A DNA stretch of 45,056 nt from Deinococcus arboris (GTDB taxonomy: Bacteria; Deinococcota; Deinococci; Deinococcales; Deinococcaceae), in the NCBI RefSeq assembly GCF_009755355.1, contig NZ_WQLB01000037.1, positions 1 to 45,056 on the forward strand. The letters are read 5' to 3'. The notes below the pieces were generated by a model that saw only the letters and a program-made list of their open reading frames with translations, did not search any database and was not told the DNA's origin. The translations under genes and the position numbers were made by a program. Positions 33,892 through 42,908 of this stretch are shown piece after piece. Positions within the stretch are counted from its first letter, which is position 1; every line of letters starts with the position of its first letter.

Positions 33892-36130
33892 GCTGAGGCG
33901 TCGGCTTGGGGGTCAAGGTGAGGCGAGGCGCGCTCCAGCCGAGCAGTCGCAGGGCATTGGCAGTCACGAGGGCGGTGGCGCCCGTATCGGCGAGGATCGC
34001 CATCCAGAGATTCGTGTAGCCCAGGAGGGTGGTCACCAGGAAGATGGCCTTGAGCCCCAGGGCAAAGGCAATATTGACCTTGATGTTGCCCATGGTCGCC
34101 CGCGAGAGGTTGACCAGGTCGGCCACGCCCGAGACCCGTTCTTGCAGTAGCGCCGCGTCGGCAGTTTCCAGCGCTACATCCGTGCCGCCGCCCATGGCGA
34201 TGCCCACATCGCTCTGCGCCAGGGCGGGGGCGTCGTTGATGCCGTCGCCAACCATCGCCACGCCACCCTGAGCCTTGAACCCAGCGATCAGGCGGAGCTT
34301 GTCTTCCGGCAGCAGTTCCGCCTGCACGTCCAGGCCCAGGTCGCGGGCAATCGCCTGCCCGGTGCGGGCGTTATCCCCGGTCAGCATGACGGGCTGGACC
34401 CCCAGGCGGCGCAGTTCCGCGATGGCCGCGCGCGCATCTGGGCGCGGCTCGTCACGGATGGCCAGCACCCCGAGGGGCGAAGAGCCGTCCAGCAGGACCA
34501 CCGCCGTGCGGCCCTGTTCCTCAAAGCGGGTGATGGTGGCCTGCAGTTCGGCGTTCAGCGGGGCCAGGGATGCTGCGTGACGGGGCGACGACACACTCAA
34601 GGGGCGGCCTTCCACGGTGGCGCTTACCGCTTTACCGGGCAGGGCCTGCGCGTCGGTGGCGGCGGGCAGCGTGAGGCCGGCCTGTCCGGCGGCCGCCGTG
34701 ATGGCCTTGGCCAGGGGGTGACTGCTGCCCGCTTCGACGGCGCCAGCCAGGCGCAGGACCTCATGCTCTGTGCGGCCCAGCCCCACCACGTCCGTCACCT
34801 GTGGTTTCCCTGCCGTCAGGGTGCCCGTCTTGTCAAACGCCACGGTTTTGACCGTGCCGATGGTTTCCAGGGCGCCGCCCCCCTTGATCAGCAGGCCGCG
34901 CCGGGTGCCGGCGCTGATGGCACTGGTGATGGACGCCGGCACGCTGAGCACGAGGGCGCAGGGGCAGCCGATGAGCAGGAGACTGATGCCCTTGTAGAGC
35001 CAGTCGTGCCAGGCCCCACTGAAGAGGAGAGGCGGCACGAGCGCGACCAAGGCCGAGACCAAGACCACCCCAGGCGTGTAGTACCGGCTGAAGCGGTCGA
35101 TGAAGCGGGCCGTGGGGGCCTTGCTGCCTTCGGCCTCCTCGACCATGTGGATAATCCGCGCGATGGTGTTGTCTGACGCGGCCTTGTCCACCCGGAGGGT
35201 CAGGGTGCCGTCGGTGTTGATGCTGCCGGCGAATACAGGGTCTCCGGAAGTCTTGACCACCGGCACGCTTTCGCCAGTCACGGGGCTGTCGTCGAGACTG
35301 GAGGTGCCCGTCAGAATGGTGCCGTCGGCAGGGACACGCGCGCCTGGATTGACCTGCACCGTCTGGCCGACCTGCAGGGCGTCCGCAGGCACCTCGCGGG
35401 TCTGGCCCCCGTCCAGCAGGAGCGCCGTCTTGGGCGCCAGGGCAGCGAGGGCCTGAATCCCCGCGCGGGCCCGGCCAGCGGCGACTCCTTCCAGGAGTTC
35501 GCCGACGGCGAAGAAGAACACCACGACGGCGCCTTCCGGGGCTTCTCCAATGGCCACGGCGCCAATGGCCGCGAGGCTCACCAGCATGTTGATGCTGAAG
35601 GGGTCGCCCAGGCGCGCACTGGCCACAGCTTTCTGGGCCAGGGGCCACACCCCGAGCAGGGTGGCAGCTATGAAGCCGGCAGTGGCAAAGCGGGGTTCGA
35701 AGAAGCTGAGCAACCAGGCGGCGGCCAACAGGAGGCCGGAGGTCACCACAAGGCGGCCCTGTCCGGTGCGGTACCAGGGGGTGCCGGCCGGGGCGACCTC
35801 GTGGGTGTGCCCGGCGTGATCGTGGGCGCTGTGGTCGTGAGAGTGATCTTGCCCGGCGTGCTCAGGCGCAGGTTTGGCGGGCCTGGACAGCATCAGAGAT
35901 GGGGTGTAGCCCAGAGCCTTGAGGTTTTTCTCGAGGGTGGCCCGGGGGGTCTGGGCCTCGTCCAGCTGCAGGGTGAGCGTCTGCTTGCTAAAGCTGGTCT
36001 TGACCCCTTCAGTGCCGGGGAGGGTGTCGACCATGCGCTCGACCTTTTGGACACAACTGGCGCAGTCCATCCCGTCCACGAAGTAGGTGAGGGGGTCCGG
36101 TGGGGCAGGCCGGTTGGGGGAGGGCGTCAT
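33884..36130 (-). CDS. P1B-type heavy-metal exporting ATPase (Zn/Cd/Pb type)
   Basis: 748 residues. N-terminal HMA domain with GMDCASC (C23, C26); a His-rich linker (91-110, HAGQDHSHDHSAHDHAGHTH); TGES (285-288) in the actuator domain; the CPC ion site (389-391); the phosphorylated D433 in DKTGTLT; and GDGINDAP in the hinge. It exports soft divalent metals, most likely Zn/Cd/Pb given the CadC-like sensor, and fits the ZntA/CadA group. It is the first gene of the operon and its promoter carries the candidate operator. Confidence 0.93.
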   Translation of the reverse strand: MTPSPNRPAPPDPLTYFVDGMDCASCVQKVERMVDTLPGTEGVKTSFSKQTLTLQLDEAQTPRATLEKNLKALGYTPSLMLSRPAKPAPEHAGQDHSHDHSAHDHAGHTHEVAPAGTPWYRTGQGRLVVTSGLLLAAAWLLSFFEPRFATAGFIAATLLGVWPLAQKAVASARLGDPFSINMLVSLAAIGAVAIGEAPEGAVVVFFFAVGELLEGVAAGRARAGIQALAALAPKTALLLDGGQTREVPADALQVGQTVQVNPGARVPADGTILTGTSSLDDSPVTGESVPVVKTSGDPVFAGSINTDGTLTLRVDKAASDNTIARIIHMVEEAEGSKAPTARFIDRFSRYYTPGVVLVSALVALVPPLLFSGAWHDWLYKGISLLLIGCPCALVLSVPASITSAISAGTRRGLLIKGGGALETIGTVKTVAFDKTGTLTAGKPQVTDVVGLGRTEHEVLRLAGAVEAGSSHPLAKAITAAAGQAGLTLPAATDAQALPGKAVSATVEGRPLSVSSPRHAASLAPLNAELQATITRFEEQGRTAVVLLDGSSPLGVLAIRDEPRPDARAAIAELRRLGVQPVMLTGDNARTGQAIARDLGLDVQAELLPEDKLRLIAGFKAQGGVAMVGDGINDAPALAQSDVGIAMGGGTDVALETADAALLQERVSGVADLVNLSRATMGNIKVNIAFALGLKAIFLVTTLLGYTNLWMAILADTGATALVTANALRLLGWSAPRLTLTPKPTPQHA

Positions 36131-36152
36131 ACGCCCATGATAGCTGAGCCAC

Positions 36153-36180
36153 CATTCATATGTAAATCTACTCAGACATG
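36153..36180. promoter_or_regulatory. Candidate CadC-type operator and promoter of the ATPase operon
   Basis: On the coding strand the 17-bp block GTCTGAGTAGATTTACA is followed by TATGAA, a good -10. The block is therefore the promoter spacer. A longer imperfect dyad TTCAT..ATGAA (about 36155-36182) surrounds it. The corresponding block before lnt has the same TCTGA start and the same spacing to its -10. Confidence 0.55.
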
Positions 36181-36252
36181 AAGGTAAGTTTGGTGGGGCT
36201 TCACCAGGTGAAGGGAAGCTGCCCCTTACGCTCAGGGTCAGGAGGACAAACG

Positions 36253-36498
36253 ATGACTGGACAAGAACAGATCAAGGAGCACATGCCCGTCTTTTGTGCG
36301 GATGGCCAGCCTCACGGAGAAGTCGACCGGGTGGACGGGGACTACATCAAGCTGACCAAGGATGACTCAGGCCGGCACCACTGGCTGCCGCTGAGTGCGG
36401 TGGATCATGTGGACGCGCACGTTCACCTCAACTTGAGCCATGAGCAGGTGCATCAACAGTGGCTCAGCGAAGATCCGCATCCTGAGCACCGGCAGTAA
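36253..36498 (+). CDS. DUF2171-family small protein
   Basis: 81 residues from ATG 36253 (GGAGGACAAACG upstream). The pattern QIKEHMPVFCADGQPHGEVDRVDGD and LPLSAVDHVDAHVHLN is that of DUF2171, a PRC-barrel-like beta-sheet protein. Function unknown. Divergent from the ATPase operon, with a strong terminator behind it. Confidence 0.8.
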   Translation: MTGQEQIKEHMPVFCADGQPHGEVDRVDGDYIKLTKDDSGRHHWLPLSAVDHVDAHVHLNLSHEQVHQQWLSEDPHPEHRQ

Positions 36499-36510
36499 AC
36501 GGGAGAGACG

Positions 36511-36538
36511 AGCGGCGGCCTCACCTTAGGCCGCCGCT
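36511..36538 (+). terminator. Intrinsic terminator after the DUF2171 gene
   Basis: 11-bp stem AGCGGCGGCCT / AGGCCGCCGCT with a 6-nt loop, followed by TCCTTTT. Confidence 0.88.
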
Positions 36539-36693
36539 TCCTTTTGACTGGGTGAGGGAGAGATCGTTCAAATCAATTGGCCGTTGATGGCTTGGTGTCA
36601 GGGAAGCTGCTGCCTGACGCGCTGAGGCGAACGCCAGGTCCCAGCCGTGGCCCCGTCTCAGCAGGACCCTCGGTATCCATTCTGGTGGCCCTC

Positions 36694-37251
36694 TCAGCCT
36701 TCAGGACATTGAGGGAGAGCGCCGATATGGCGAAGGATCTCGTCCACCACCCGGATAAGCGGCTGTGTTGCCTCCACCGCAATGGCGTCCCTGGGCACCC
36801 CCTCCTGTGCCAGATGCAGCCGCTCCACCAGCGCCTTTTCTTCCGGTTGGCCGTCCCAATCGGTTGGATCTCGCGCCACCCGCTCGTCCAACCGCCGGTA
36901 CAACGTGGCCAGATCGCTGACCTCCAGCACAAACACGTTATCAAACAGCCCTCTCAACGCCTGAACATTCCTCAAGCCGCCGCAAAAGAAGGTGATGGCC
37001 CGGCTGTGGTCCGCCATCACAGCTTTCACTTCAGCGATATCCCACAGATGGTGTTCGTACTGCCAGACGACCCTGTCGCGCTCGCTCGCATGGAGGGGTT
37101 CAGGGACTGGTGCCCCCGTGTCTGGATCACCTCGGTAAGTCAGCGTCCGGTCACCGTGGAGGACGTGGTAGCCACGCCGCTGCAACTCTTCAGCCACCGA
37201 GGTTTTGCCTGTACCGGACAGACCTTCAATAAGGTAATTCTTCTGACCCAC
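36694..37251 (-). CDS. P-loop kinase/ATPase of unknown substrate
   Basis: 185 residues from GTG 37251. Walker A GLSGTGKTS is at residues 10-18, and there is a lid-like Arg-rich segment (YRRLDERVARD). Size and layout match small P-loop kinases such as adenylate- or shikimate-kinase-like proteins. No substrate assignment is possible. Stands alone; its neighbours are on the other side of intergenic gaps. Confidence 0.65.
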   Translation of the reverse strand: MGQKNYLIEGLSGTGKTSVAEELQRRGYHVLHGDRTLTYRGDPDTGAPVPEPLHASERDRVVWQYEHHLWDIAEVKAVMADHSRAITFFCGGLRNVQALRGLFDNVFVLEVSDLATLYRRLDERVARDPTDWDGQPEEKALVERLHLAQEGVPRDAIAVEATQPLIRVVDEILRHIGALPQCPEG

Positions 37252-37433
37252 AGGTCCACCAGTTTACCGAACGTCTCCTCGTTCTCGACAGCAGGCGAGA
37301 ATGCCTGACCCGGCGTTCGACTTGAGCCCTCACCTTCAGGTTTGCTCTCCTTACAGGCCTCATGGCGTCAAACAGCAGCTTCCTTGGCATCTCCCTGCCA
37401 AAGAAGTCCCAGGCGCCAGCAGGATCAGCCAGG

Positions 37434-38948
37434 CTAGGCCACAGGATGCGCGGAACGCCCAGTTGTCTGAGGGGAACAGCGGATCTGCCCCCGCCGCCTT
37501 CTCCACAGGACAAGCAGACCCAGACCGGCTAGCACAGGCACCCAATTGCCCCACCGCACGAAGAGCGTCTGGGAAGTGGCCAGGCCGTACGGGGCGGCGA
37601 AAGCGCCGGCTACGCCCCTGGGAAAGCGGGCCACCACTTTCCCCTGGGGATCAACAGCTGCGCTGATGCCGTCATTGCCGGCTCGGATCCACCAGCGCCG
37701 GGTCTCAATGGCCCGTACCCGGCCCATCTGGAAATGCTGTTCGGCACCCACAGAAGGGCCAAACCAGGCGTCGTTTGAGACCGTGACCAGGACATTGGCG
37801 CCCCCTGCCACCAGAGTGCGGGCCGCGGCTGGAAAGGTGGACTCATAACAGATCAGGACTCCCGCCCGTAGGCGGCCAATGGCAAGGGGCTCCGCCACCT
37901 CACCCGGCACGGTACCGGTGAGGGCCGGCAAGCCTAAGGCGCTGAACACCGCGCGGTACAGGCTATCGAGCGCGGCGCGCGCCGGGAATGTCTCGCCGAA
38001 CGGTACCAACTGCCGTTTATCCTGGCGTCCCCGAATTTGTCCGCCTTGCACCGCGTAGACGCTGTTACGCAGCCCTCTGTCCCAGGTGGGTGCCCCCAGC
38101 AGCAACGGCGCTGGCAGTGGGGCCAGCGCCTGACGGACCCAGGGTTCGGTCGGCGCCTCAGGCGCGGCCGTTTCGGGCCAGACCACTAGGTCTGCCGGAG
38201 CGGTGCGCAGCCTGGACCGGGTGAGCGCCAGGTAGTGCGCCAATTCATCCGGCTGCCGGCCGGCGGCCTTCCGGCGCGGGTCAATGTTGCCCTGCACCAG
38301 CAAGGCCTGGAAGGTGCCGTCAGAGGCGTCTGGCCGGGTCAGACCGTAGGCAGCGGCGAGCAGCAGCGCACTGGCCACGGCCAGCTGCGCGCCTCGGTGT
38401 CCGGACGCCAGCGCGGCGGCACTCAGGGCGACGAGCAGTCCCACCAGGGCGACACCGCCCAGGTCGGCCATCTGGATCAGGGGTGTCGGGGTCCAGGCAT
38501 AGCCGAGACTGCCCCAGGGAAAGCCGAGGGGACCTGCAGCGCGCAGTGTATCCAGGACGGTCCAGGCCAGGGGCAACCCCCACAGCGTGGCCGGGCCCAG
38601 CAGACGGCGGGTCAGTGCGGCGGTCAGTCCCCACATGGTGGCCAAGAGGGCGATGAGCAGGGCACTGAGGACCAGGGCACCTGGACCCAGGAAGCTCGAG
38701 AGACTGCTGGGTAACCACAGCAGGTGGGCGGTGAAAAACCCGGCGCCGAACAGCCAAGTCAGTTTGAAAGCGTCGGCTGGCGTGCCGCGCGTGATCCCGC
38801 GGAAGAGGACCGCCAGGGGCAACGGGCTCAGCCAACTCCAAACCGAGACGAGAAACACCAGACCGAGAATGCCTCCCAGTGCGGCCCAGCCTAGATCGGA
38901 GAGCCAGAAACGGTGAAGTGGGACCGACCAGGTACGCATTCCACCCAT
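37434..38948 (-). CDS. lnt: Apolipoprotein N-acyltransferase
   Basis: 504 residues: an N-terminal membrane part of about six helices, an extracytoplasmic nitrilase domain (about 210-465), and a C-terminal helix. The catalytic triad is visible: Glu in VVWPETAAP, Lys in RQDKRQLVPFGE, and Cys in VLICYESTF. It acylates the N-terminal Cys of mature lipoproteins. A -10-like GATAAA ends about where the ATG begins, so the mRNA may be leaderless (start 38948; ATG at 38939 is possible). Together with lspA, it may serve the operon's lipoprotein. C-terminus is Arg-rich. Confidence 0.9.
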   Translation of the reverse strand: MGGMRTWSVPLHRFWLSDLGWAALGGILGLVFLVSVWSWLSPLPLAVLFRGITRGTPADAFKLTWLFGAGFFTAHLLWLPSSLSSFLGPGALVLSALLIALLATMWGLTAALTRRLLGPATLWGLPLAWTVLDTLRAAGPLGFPWGSLGYAWTPTPLIQMADLGGVALVGLLVALSAAALASGHRGAQLAVASALLLAAAYGLTRPDASDGTFQALLVQGNIDPRRKAAGRQPDELAHYLALTRSRLRTAPADLVVWPETAAPEAPTEPWVRQALAPLPAPLLLGAPTWDRGLRNSVYAVQGGQIRGRQDKRQLVPFGETFPARAALDSLYRAVFSALGLPALTGTVPGEVAEPLAIGRLRAGVLICYESTFPAAARTLVAGGANVLVTVSNDAWFGPSVGAEQHFQMGRVRAIETRRWWIRAGNDGISAAVDPQGKVVARFPRGVAGAFAAPYGLATSQTLFVRWGNWVPVLAGLGLLVLWRRRRGQIRCSPQTTGRSAHPVA

Positions 38949-38950
38949 TT

Positions 38951-38975
38951 TATCTGCACATCTGTTCAGACTTGA
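38951..38975 (-). promoter_or_regulatory. Candidate promoter/operator of lnt, CadC-type motif
   Basis: The coding strand reads GTCTGAACAGATGTGCA and then GATAAA, in the 27 bp between the M23 gene stop and lnt. Against the ATPase promoter block (GTCTGAGTAGATTTACA), 13 of 17 positions match, and spacing to the -10 is identical. Confidence 0.55.
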
Positions 38976-39587
38976 TTAAAAGAGACCGTATGGGTTGACG
39001 GGGAGGCCCGCCTGATACACGCGGAAGTCCAGGTGAGGCCCGGTGCTGTTGCCTGTGCTGCCCACGCGCGCGATCACTTGCCCTGTGGTCACCTGCTGGC
39101 CTGTGCGCACCAAATTGACACTGTTGTGGCTGTAGCGGGTCATCAGGCCATTGGGATGCTCAAGCACCACGGTCCAGCCCCACCCATTGCGAGCATCAAA
39201 GGCAGAGCTTTTCACGGTGCCGGCCATCGTCGCGCGGATGGGTGTCCCCGTCGGGGCGGCCAGATCCAGACCGCCATGCTGGGTGTTAAACGGCGTGGTC
39301 AGGCGACCCTGCACTGGTTGCACTGCACTGATCCGTACGGAGGCCGTGCGGACGGTGATGGCTGGTGAGGTGCGGGTCTGCACAGCCGGAAGCATCAAGG
39401 TCTGCCCGGCTTGCAAGCGGTTGGCACTGACGCCAGGATTGACCCGCAGCAGGGCGGTGATTGTGGTGCCGTGTTGGGCGGCCAGGCCACTCAACGTGTC
39501 ACCCGCCTTGACCTTGATCGTCGCCGCCAGGCTGGAGGACACCAAGACGGCTGTCATCAGCGCCACTGCAAAGATGTGAATCCGCAT
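38976..39587 (-). CDS. LysM-M23 family peptidoglycan-binding endopeptidase-like protein
   Basis: 203 residues from ATG 39587. A signal peptide (1-21) is followed by a LysM domain (about 22-66, VKAGDTLSGLAAQHGTTITAL) and an M23 domain (about 98-203). The first zinc motif HGGLDLA is normal. The last one reads PHLDF where active enzymes have HLHF, so one zinc ligand is changed to Asp. It may be a non-catalytic regulator of cell-wall hydrolysis or an active variant. Ends in VNPYGLF. Confidence 0.82.
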   Translation of the reverse strand: MRIHIFAVALMTAVLVSSSLAATIKVKAGDTLSGLAAQHGTTITALLRVNPGVSANRLQAGQTLMLPAVQTRTSPAITVRTASVRISAVQPVQGRLTTPFNTQHGGLDLAAPTGTPIRATMAGTVKSSAFDARNGWGWTVVLEHPNGLMTRYSHNSVNLVRTGQQVTTGQVIARVGSTGNSTGPHLDFRVYQAGLPVNPYGLF

Positions 39588-39891
39588 AAGACGGCGTGAA
39601 TGTATCAACCGGGTCAAGCAGGGTGATGAGCGGCCCCTCACGGAGCACACAGAGCGACCCAGCGAGCTTCTCGAATATGGCGTCCAAGCTGAGATACGTG
39701 TGCCAGGAGAGGAGCTGAGCCACCATTGCACTGGAACGGTAGTGGTTCAGAGAAGTTACCGCTTACGCCTGAAGATCCAAACGCAATCCGGAAGACATCT
39801 GCATCTCTGAATCTCTATTCAGATAAATTGGTGAAAAGTGGTAGTGACGTTCGCCCGTTGATCGGTCCAGCCCGAATGAGTCCAGCCTACT

Positions 39892-40738
39892 TCAGCCCGC
39901 CAATTGGCGGACGAACTCCTGCGGTGTGAGGTTCCCCAGGGAACTATGCGGCCGCACAGCGTTGTCATCCCGCCGCCAGCTGGCGAGGCTCAGTCTTGCT
40001 TGCGGCACGCTCAGGAACCAGTGCATATTTAGGAATTCGTCCCGCATCCGTCCATTGAAACTCTCGATATAGGCGTTCTGGACAGGTTTTCCAGGATCGA
40101 TCAACTGATGGGTGATGCCTTGGGTGTACGCTCATTGATCCAGTGCCCGGCCCGTGAACTCCGGCCCGTTGTCCGTCAAGAGCACCTGTGGCTTACCGCG
40201 TTCCCGAATCGCGTCTGCTCGCAGACGCGCCACGGTGCTGCCGGGGATCGACGTCAACGCAGAGCTGAGCACGCACCCCCTTGTGCCGTCGTCCACGACG
40301 TTGAGGATCCGGAATCGCTGCCCGTTGGCCAGCTGGTCACTGACGAAGTCCAGGCTCCAGCGCTCATTGGCCCGTGTCGGTGACGTGACTCGGCAGTCGG
40401 GTCTGCGCGACCCCCTTTCTGCGGGTCTTTTGACGAACGGCCAAGCCTTCATCTCGATACACGCGGTAGACTCGCTTGTGGTTGACGTTCTCGCCCTGGC
40501 GGCGCAGCAGGATGTGCAACCGCCGGTATCCGAACCGGGGACGCTCGCACGCGAGCGTCCGGAGCTTGTCCGCCAGGTCACGGTCATCTCTCGTGCTGCA
40601 ATGACGCTGTGTAGAACGATGAAAACCAAGGACACGACAGGCCCGGCGCTCACTGATCCCGAACAGGTGCCGCACCTCCCAGATGACACGTCGTTTGATG
40701 GGCGTCTGGGATCGCGGCGACTGGTTGGGATTTACCAC
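39892..40738 (-). pseudogene. IS3 transposase orfB, frameshifted and nonsense-mutated
   Basis: The first part (40364-40738) reads ERRACRVLGFHRSTQRH and RPRFGYRRLHILLRRQG. Near 40390 the frame changes to SPTRANERWSLDFVSDQL and then VLLTDNGPEFTGRALDQ, followed by TGA at 40129-40131, where relatives have a Trp codon. It then continues IDPGKPVQNAYIESFNGRMRD, carrying the catalytic Glu. Two lesions, so inactive. Confidence 0.85.
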
Positions 40739-40998
40739 TTTCGGCTCACCACCTCCTTGAGGATGCTGTTATCGAGCGCCAGATCCGCCACCAGCTTCTT
40801 CAGGCGGCGGTTTTCTTCTTCCAGCTGACGGACGCGCTTCGCGTCGTCCTTGGTCATACCGCCATACCGTGCCTGCCACCGGTGAATGGTGGCCTTGGAG
40901 ACCCCGGACAACCTGGCCACGTCACCGATCGCAGTGCCCGCCTCAACCTGGGCCAAGACATCGAGGATCTCGTTTTCGCTGTACTGTTTGCGCTTCAT
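40732..40998 (-). CDS. IS3 transposase orfA
   Basis: 88 residues from ATG 40998 (GGGAGGGG upstream). A helix-turn-helix (IGDVARLSGVSKATIHRW) is followed by a leucine-zipper-like coiled coil (VRQLEEENRRLKKLVADLAL). It overlaps orfB by 7 nt, as is usual in IS3, where a frameshift makes OrfAB. Confidence 0.85.
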   Translation of the reverse strand: MKRKQYSENEILDVLAQVEAGTAIGDVARLSGVSKATIHRWQARYGGMTKDDAKRVRQLEEENRRLKKLVADLALDNSILKEVVSRKW

Positions 40999-41227
40999 GA
41001 CCCCTCCCTGGAGACGATCTTGTCTCATTCGGAGTGGGTCGACAAACCGGGGTCACGTCACACAGTGACAGCCCCCCGGATGCTGTCCAACAGCTTGTGC
41101 AGCATGAGCGACACAGTCAGGTGGCGTTTAACAGAACCTCCGTGAAAGTGTGCGGGCATCGGGACAAAGAGTTCGGACAAGCGTTTTTCGTTTGATCGGT
41201 TCTCTCTCAGTGGTGTCTGAATCAGTA

Positions 41228-41251
41228 AGGGGCACGCCAAGGCGTGCCCCT
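41228..41251 (-). terminator. Intrinsic terminator after the S8 protease gene
   Basis: AGGGGCACGC-CAAG-GCGTGCCCCT, a perfect 10-bp stem 28 bp past the stop codon at 41280. Confidence 0.85.
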
Positions 41252-41279
41252 CCAGTCCCCAGCCGCCACTGGGAGAGGA

Positions 41280-42908
41280 TTATTTTGTTTCGACGAGGGT
41301 GTACTGACCGCTGCCAGCGTACCCATACACGCCCCAGACATACGTGCCGCTGGTCGCGTTGTACGTAATGGTTTCGCTGCTGGAGGGGGTTTCGCTCTCG
41401 GCCACGTAGGCCCAGGTCCCGTTCGTGTTCTTTTTCAGGAGGTAGAGATCAAAGTCGGTGCCGGTGGCGCCAGTGAGGGTCGCTTTCAGGGTACCGCCCG
41501 CATAGGTAAAGCCTGCTGTGCCGGGCTGGTAGCTGAACTGGCCAGCATTCACGGTGCCGGTGTAGGTCTTGCTGCCGGGGGTCGGCGTGGGATCAGGGTC
41601 TGGCGTCGGGGTGGTCCCGCCACCAGGGTTGGTGAACAGCAGTTTGTTCGGGCTGCCATTGAGGTTCGTCAGCTTGCCTGTCGTGGCGGTGTTGTTCAGC
41701 GCCGAAGCGACTTGAGCTGGCGTGTAGCTCGGGTTGGCAGACAGGACTAGGGCGGCTGCGCCCGTCACATGGGGTGTGGCCATGGAGGTGCCGTTCCAGT
41801 TCTTATCGTCCACCGAGGTATCGCTGGTCCTCACTGTGCTGAGAATGCCAGTCCCTGGAGCGAGGATATCCACACAGGTCCCGTAATTGCTGCCCAGAGG
41901 GTTCCCGTTGCGGTCATAACCCCAGTCCTGAGGATCAGCCCGGCGGTCAGTTTTGGTGGTGGCCCCAACGGTAAATGCATTCGGCGCACTGGCTGGAGAG
42001 ATCTGGCACGCATCGCCATTGTTGTTGCCAGCGGCCACCGCAATGAAGAGACCCTTGTTGTATGCGTTGGTCACAGCGTCATTGGAGGCCTGACTGAAGC
42101 CGCCACCCAGGCTCATATTCGCCACTGCTGGGCCACTCTTGTTGCTGACCGCCCAGTTGACACCCGCAATGATGCCACTGTTGGAACCAGAACCGTCGCA
42201 CCCCAGCACCTTGACAGCGACCAGTTTGACACTCTTCGCCACACCGTAGGTCGTGCTGCCGACCGTACCGGCGACGTGAGTGCCGTGGCCGTTACAGTCC
42301 GTATTCTGACCATCACCCGTCTGGTTGGTGCCCCAAACGGCACGGCCACCGTACTGCTGGTGAGTCGTCCGGATCCCAGTGTCAATGATGTACGCCGTCA
42401 CGTTGCTTGCCGTGACATCGTAGGTGTACGTGCCGCTAAGCGGCAGGCTGCGCTGATCAACACGGTCAATGCCCCAGGTGGCATTGGACTGCGTCGCACT
42501 CGCCGTGAAGGTGGAGTCCTGCTCAATGTATTTCACACGGGGGTCACTGCGTAGCGTTTGTAGGTTCTGCGCGCTCAGTTTGGCGGCAAAGCCGTTGAGG
42601 GCCGCCCCGTAGACGTGCTGAATCGTCACACCCTGCGGGTTCAGACCAAGGCTGCTCACCAATCCGCCGGCACTCTGCGCGGACAGATTGCTGACAGCGC
42701 CTTCACTCAGGACCACGATGTATTGGCCAGGAATGGCTGCAGGGTTGCTCGTGCCCAGCAAAGGGGCAGCTGTACGCGTCACGGTCGTCGGCAGCGAACC
42801 TTGAAGTTCAGGCTGAGCAGTGGGCTGCTGTGCAGTCGGGGTCTGTTGTCCACAAGCAGCGAGGAGGAGGGTCAAGCCAAGGGTTCCAGCAGCGAGCCGT
42901 ACATTCAT
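41280..42908 (-). CDS. S8 subtilisin-like (proteinase K type) lipoprotein protease
   Basis: 542 residues from ATG 42908 with GGAGG 5 nt upstream. Lipobox LAAC (Cys at 19). An I9-type inhibitor prodomain (about 50-130, ending YIEQDSTF), then the catalytic domain with DTG (Asp), NGHGTHVAG (His) and NGTSMATPHV (Ser), and the oxyanion Asn in AAGNNNGD. A Pro/Thr-rich linker (GGGTTPTPDPDPTPTPG) leads to a C-terminal beta-sandwich domain of the bacterial pre-peptidase type (about 455-542). Secreted or surface-held proteolysis is expected. Not linked to the lan genes by position. Confidence 0.92.
   Translation of the reverse strand: MNVRLAAGTLGLTLLLAACGQQTPTAQQPTAQPELQGSLPTTVTRTAAPLLGTSNPAAIPGQYIVVLSEGAVSNLSAQSAGGLVSSLGLNPQGVTIQHVYGAALNGFAAKLSAQNLQTLRSDPRVKYIEQDSTFTASATQSNATWGIDRVDQRSLPLSGTYTYDVTASNVTAYIIDTGIRTTHQQYGGRAVWGTNQTGDGQNTDCNGHGTHVAGTVGSTTYGVAKSVKLVAVKVLGCDGSGSNSGIIAGVNWAVSNKSGPAVANMSLGGGFSQASNDAVTNAYNKGLFIAVAAGNNNGDACQISPASAPNAFTVGATTKTDRRADPQDWGYDRNGNPLGSNYGTCVDILAPGTGILSTVRTSDTSVDDKNWNGTSMATPHVTGAAALVLSANPSYTPAQVASALNNTATTGKLTNLNGSPNKLLFTNPGGGTTPTPDPDPTPTPGSKTYTGTVNAGQFSYQPGTAGFTYAGGTLKATLTGATGTDFDLYLLKKNTNGTWAYVAESETPSSSETITYNATSGTYVWGVYGYAGSGQYTLVETK

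Larger units (their letters stand above)
39845..41056 (-). mobile_element. IS3-family insertion sequence, degraded
   Basis: Imperfect terminal repeats: TCGGTCCAGCCCGAATGAG (39862-39880) pairs with 41024-41042 at 15 of 19 positions; outer ends start TGAC on both sides, but are otherwise diverged. It holds an intact orfA and a broken orfB. Confidence 0.75.

Noticed and set aside
41058..41240. 60-residue minus-strand open frame between IS3 and the protease terminator
   Set aside because: No ribosome binding site or family; it overlaps the terminator hairpin. It might be a transposase remnant, but the evidence is too thin.
41280..42908. S8 protease as a dedicated LanP
   Set aside because: It lies 14 kb from the lan genes, with GC-rich composition, a lipoprotein signal and a C-terminal binding domain. 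A generic secreted protease is more likely; kept only as a speculative link through the dyad.
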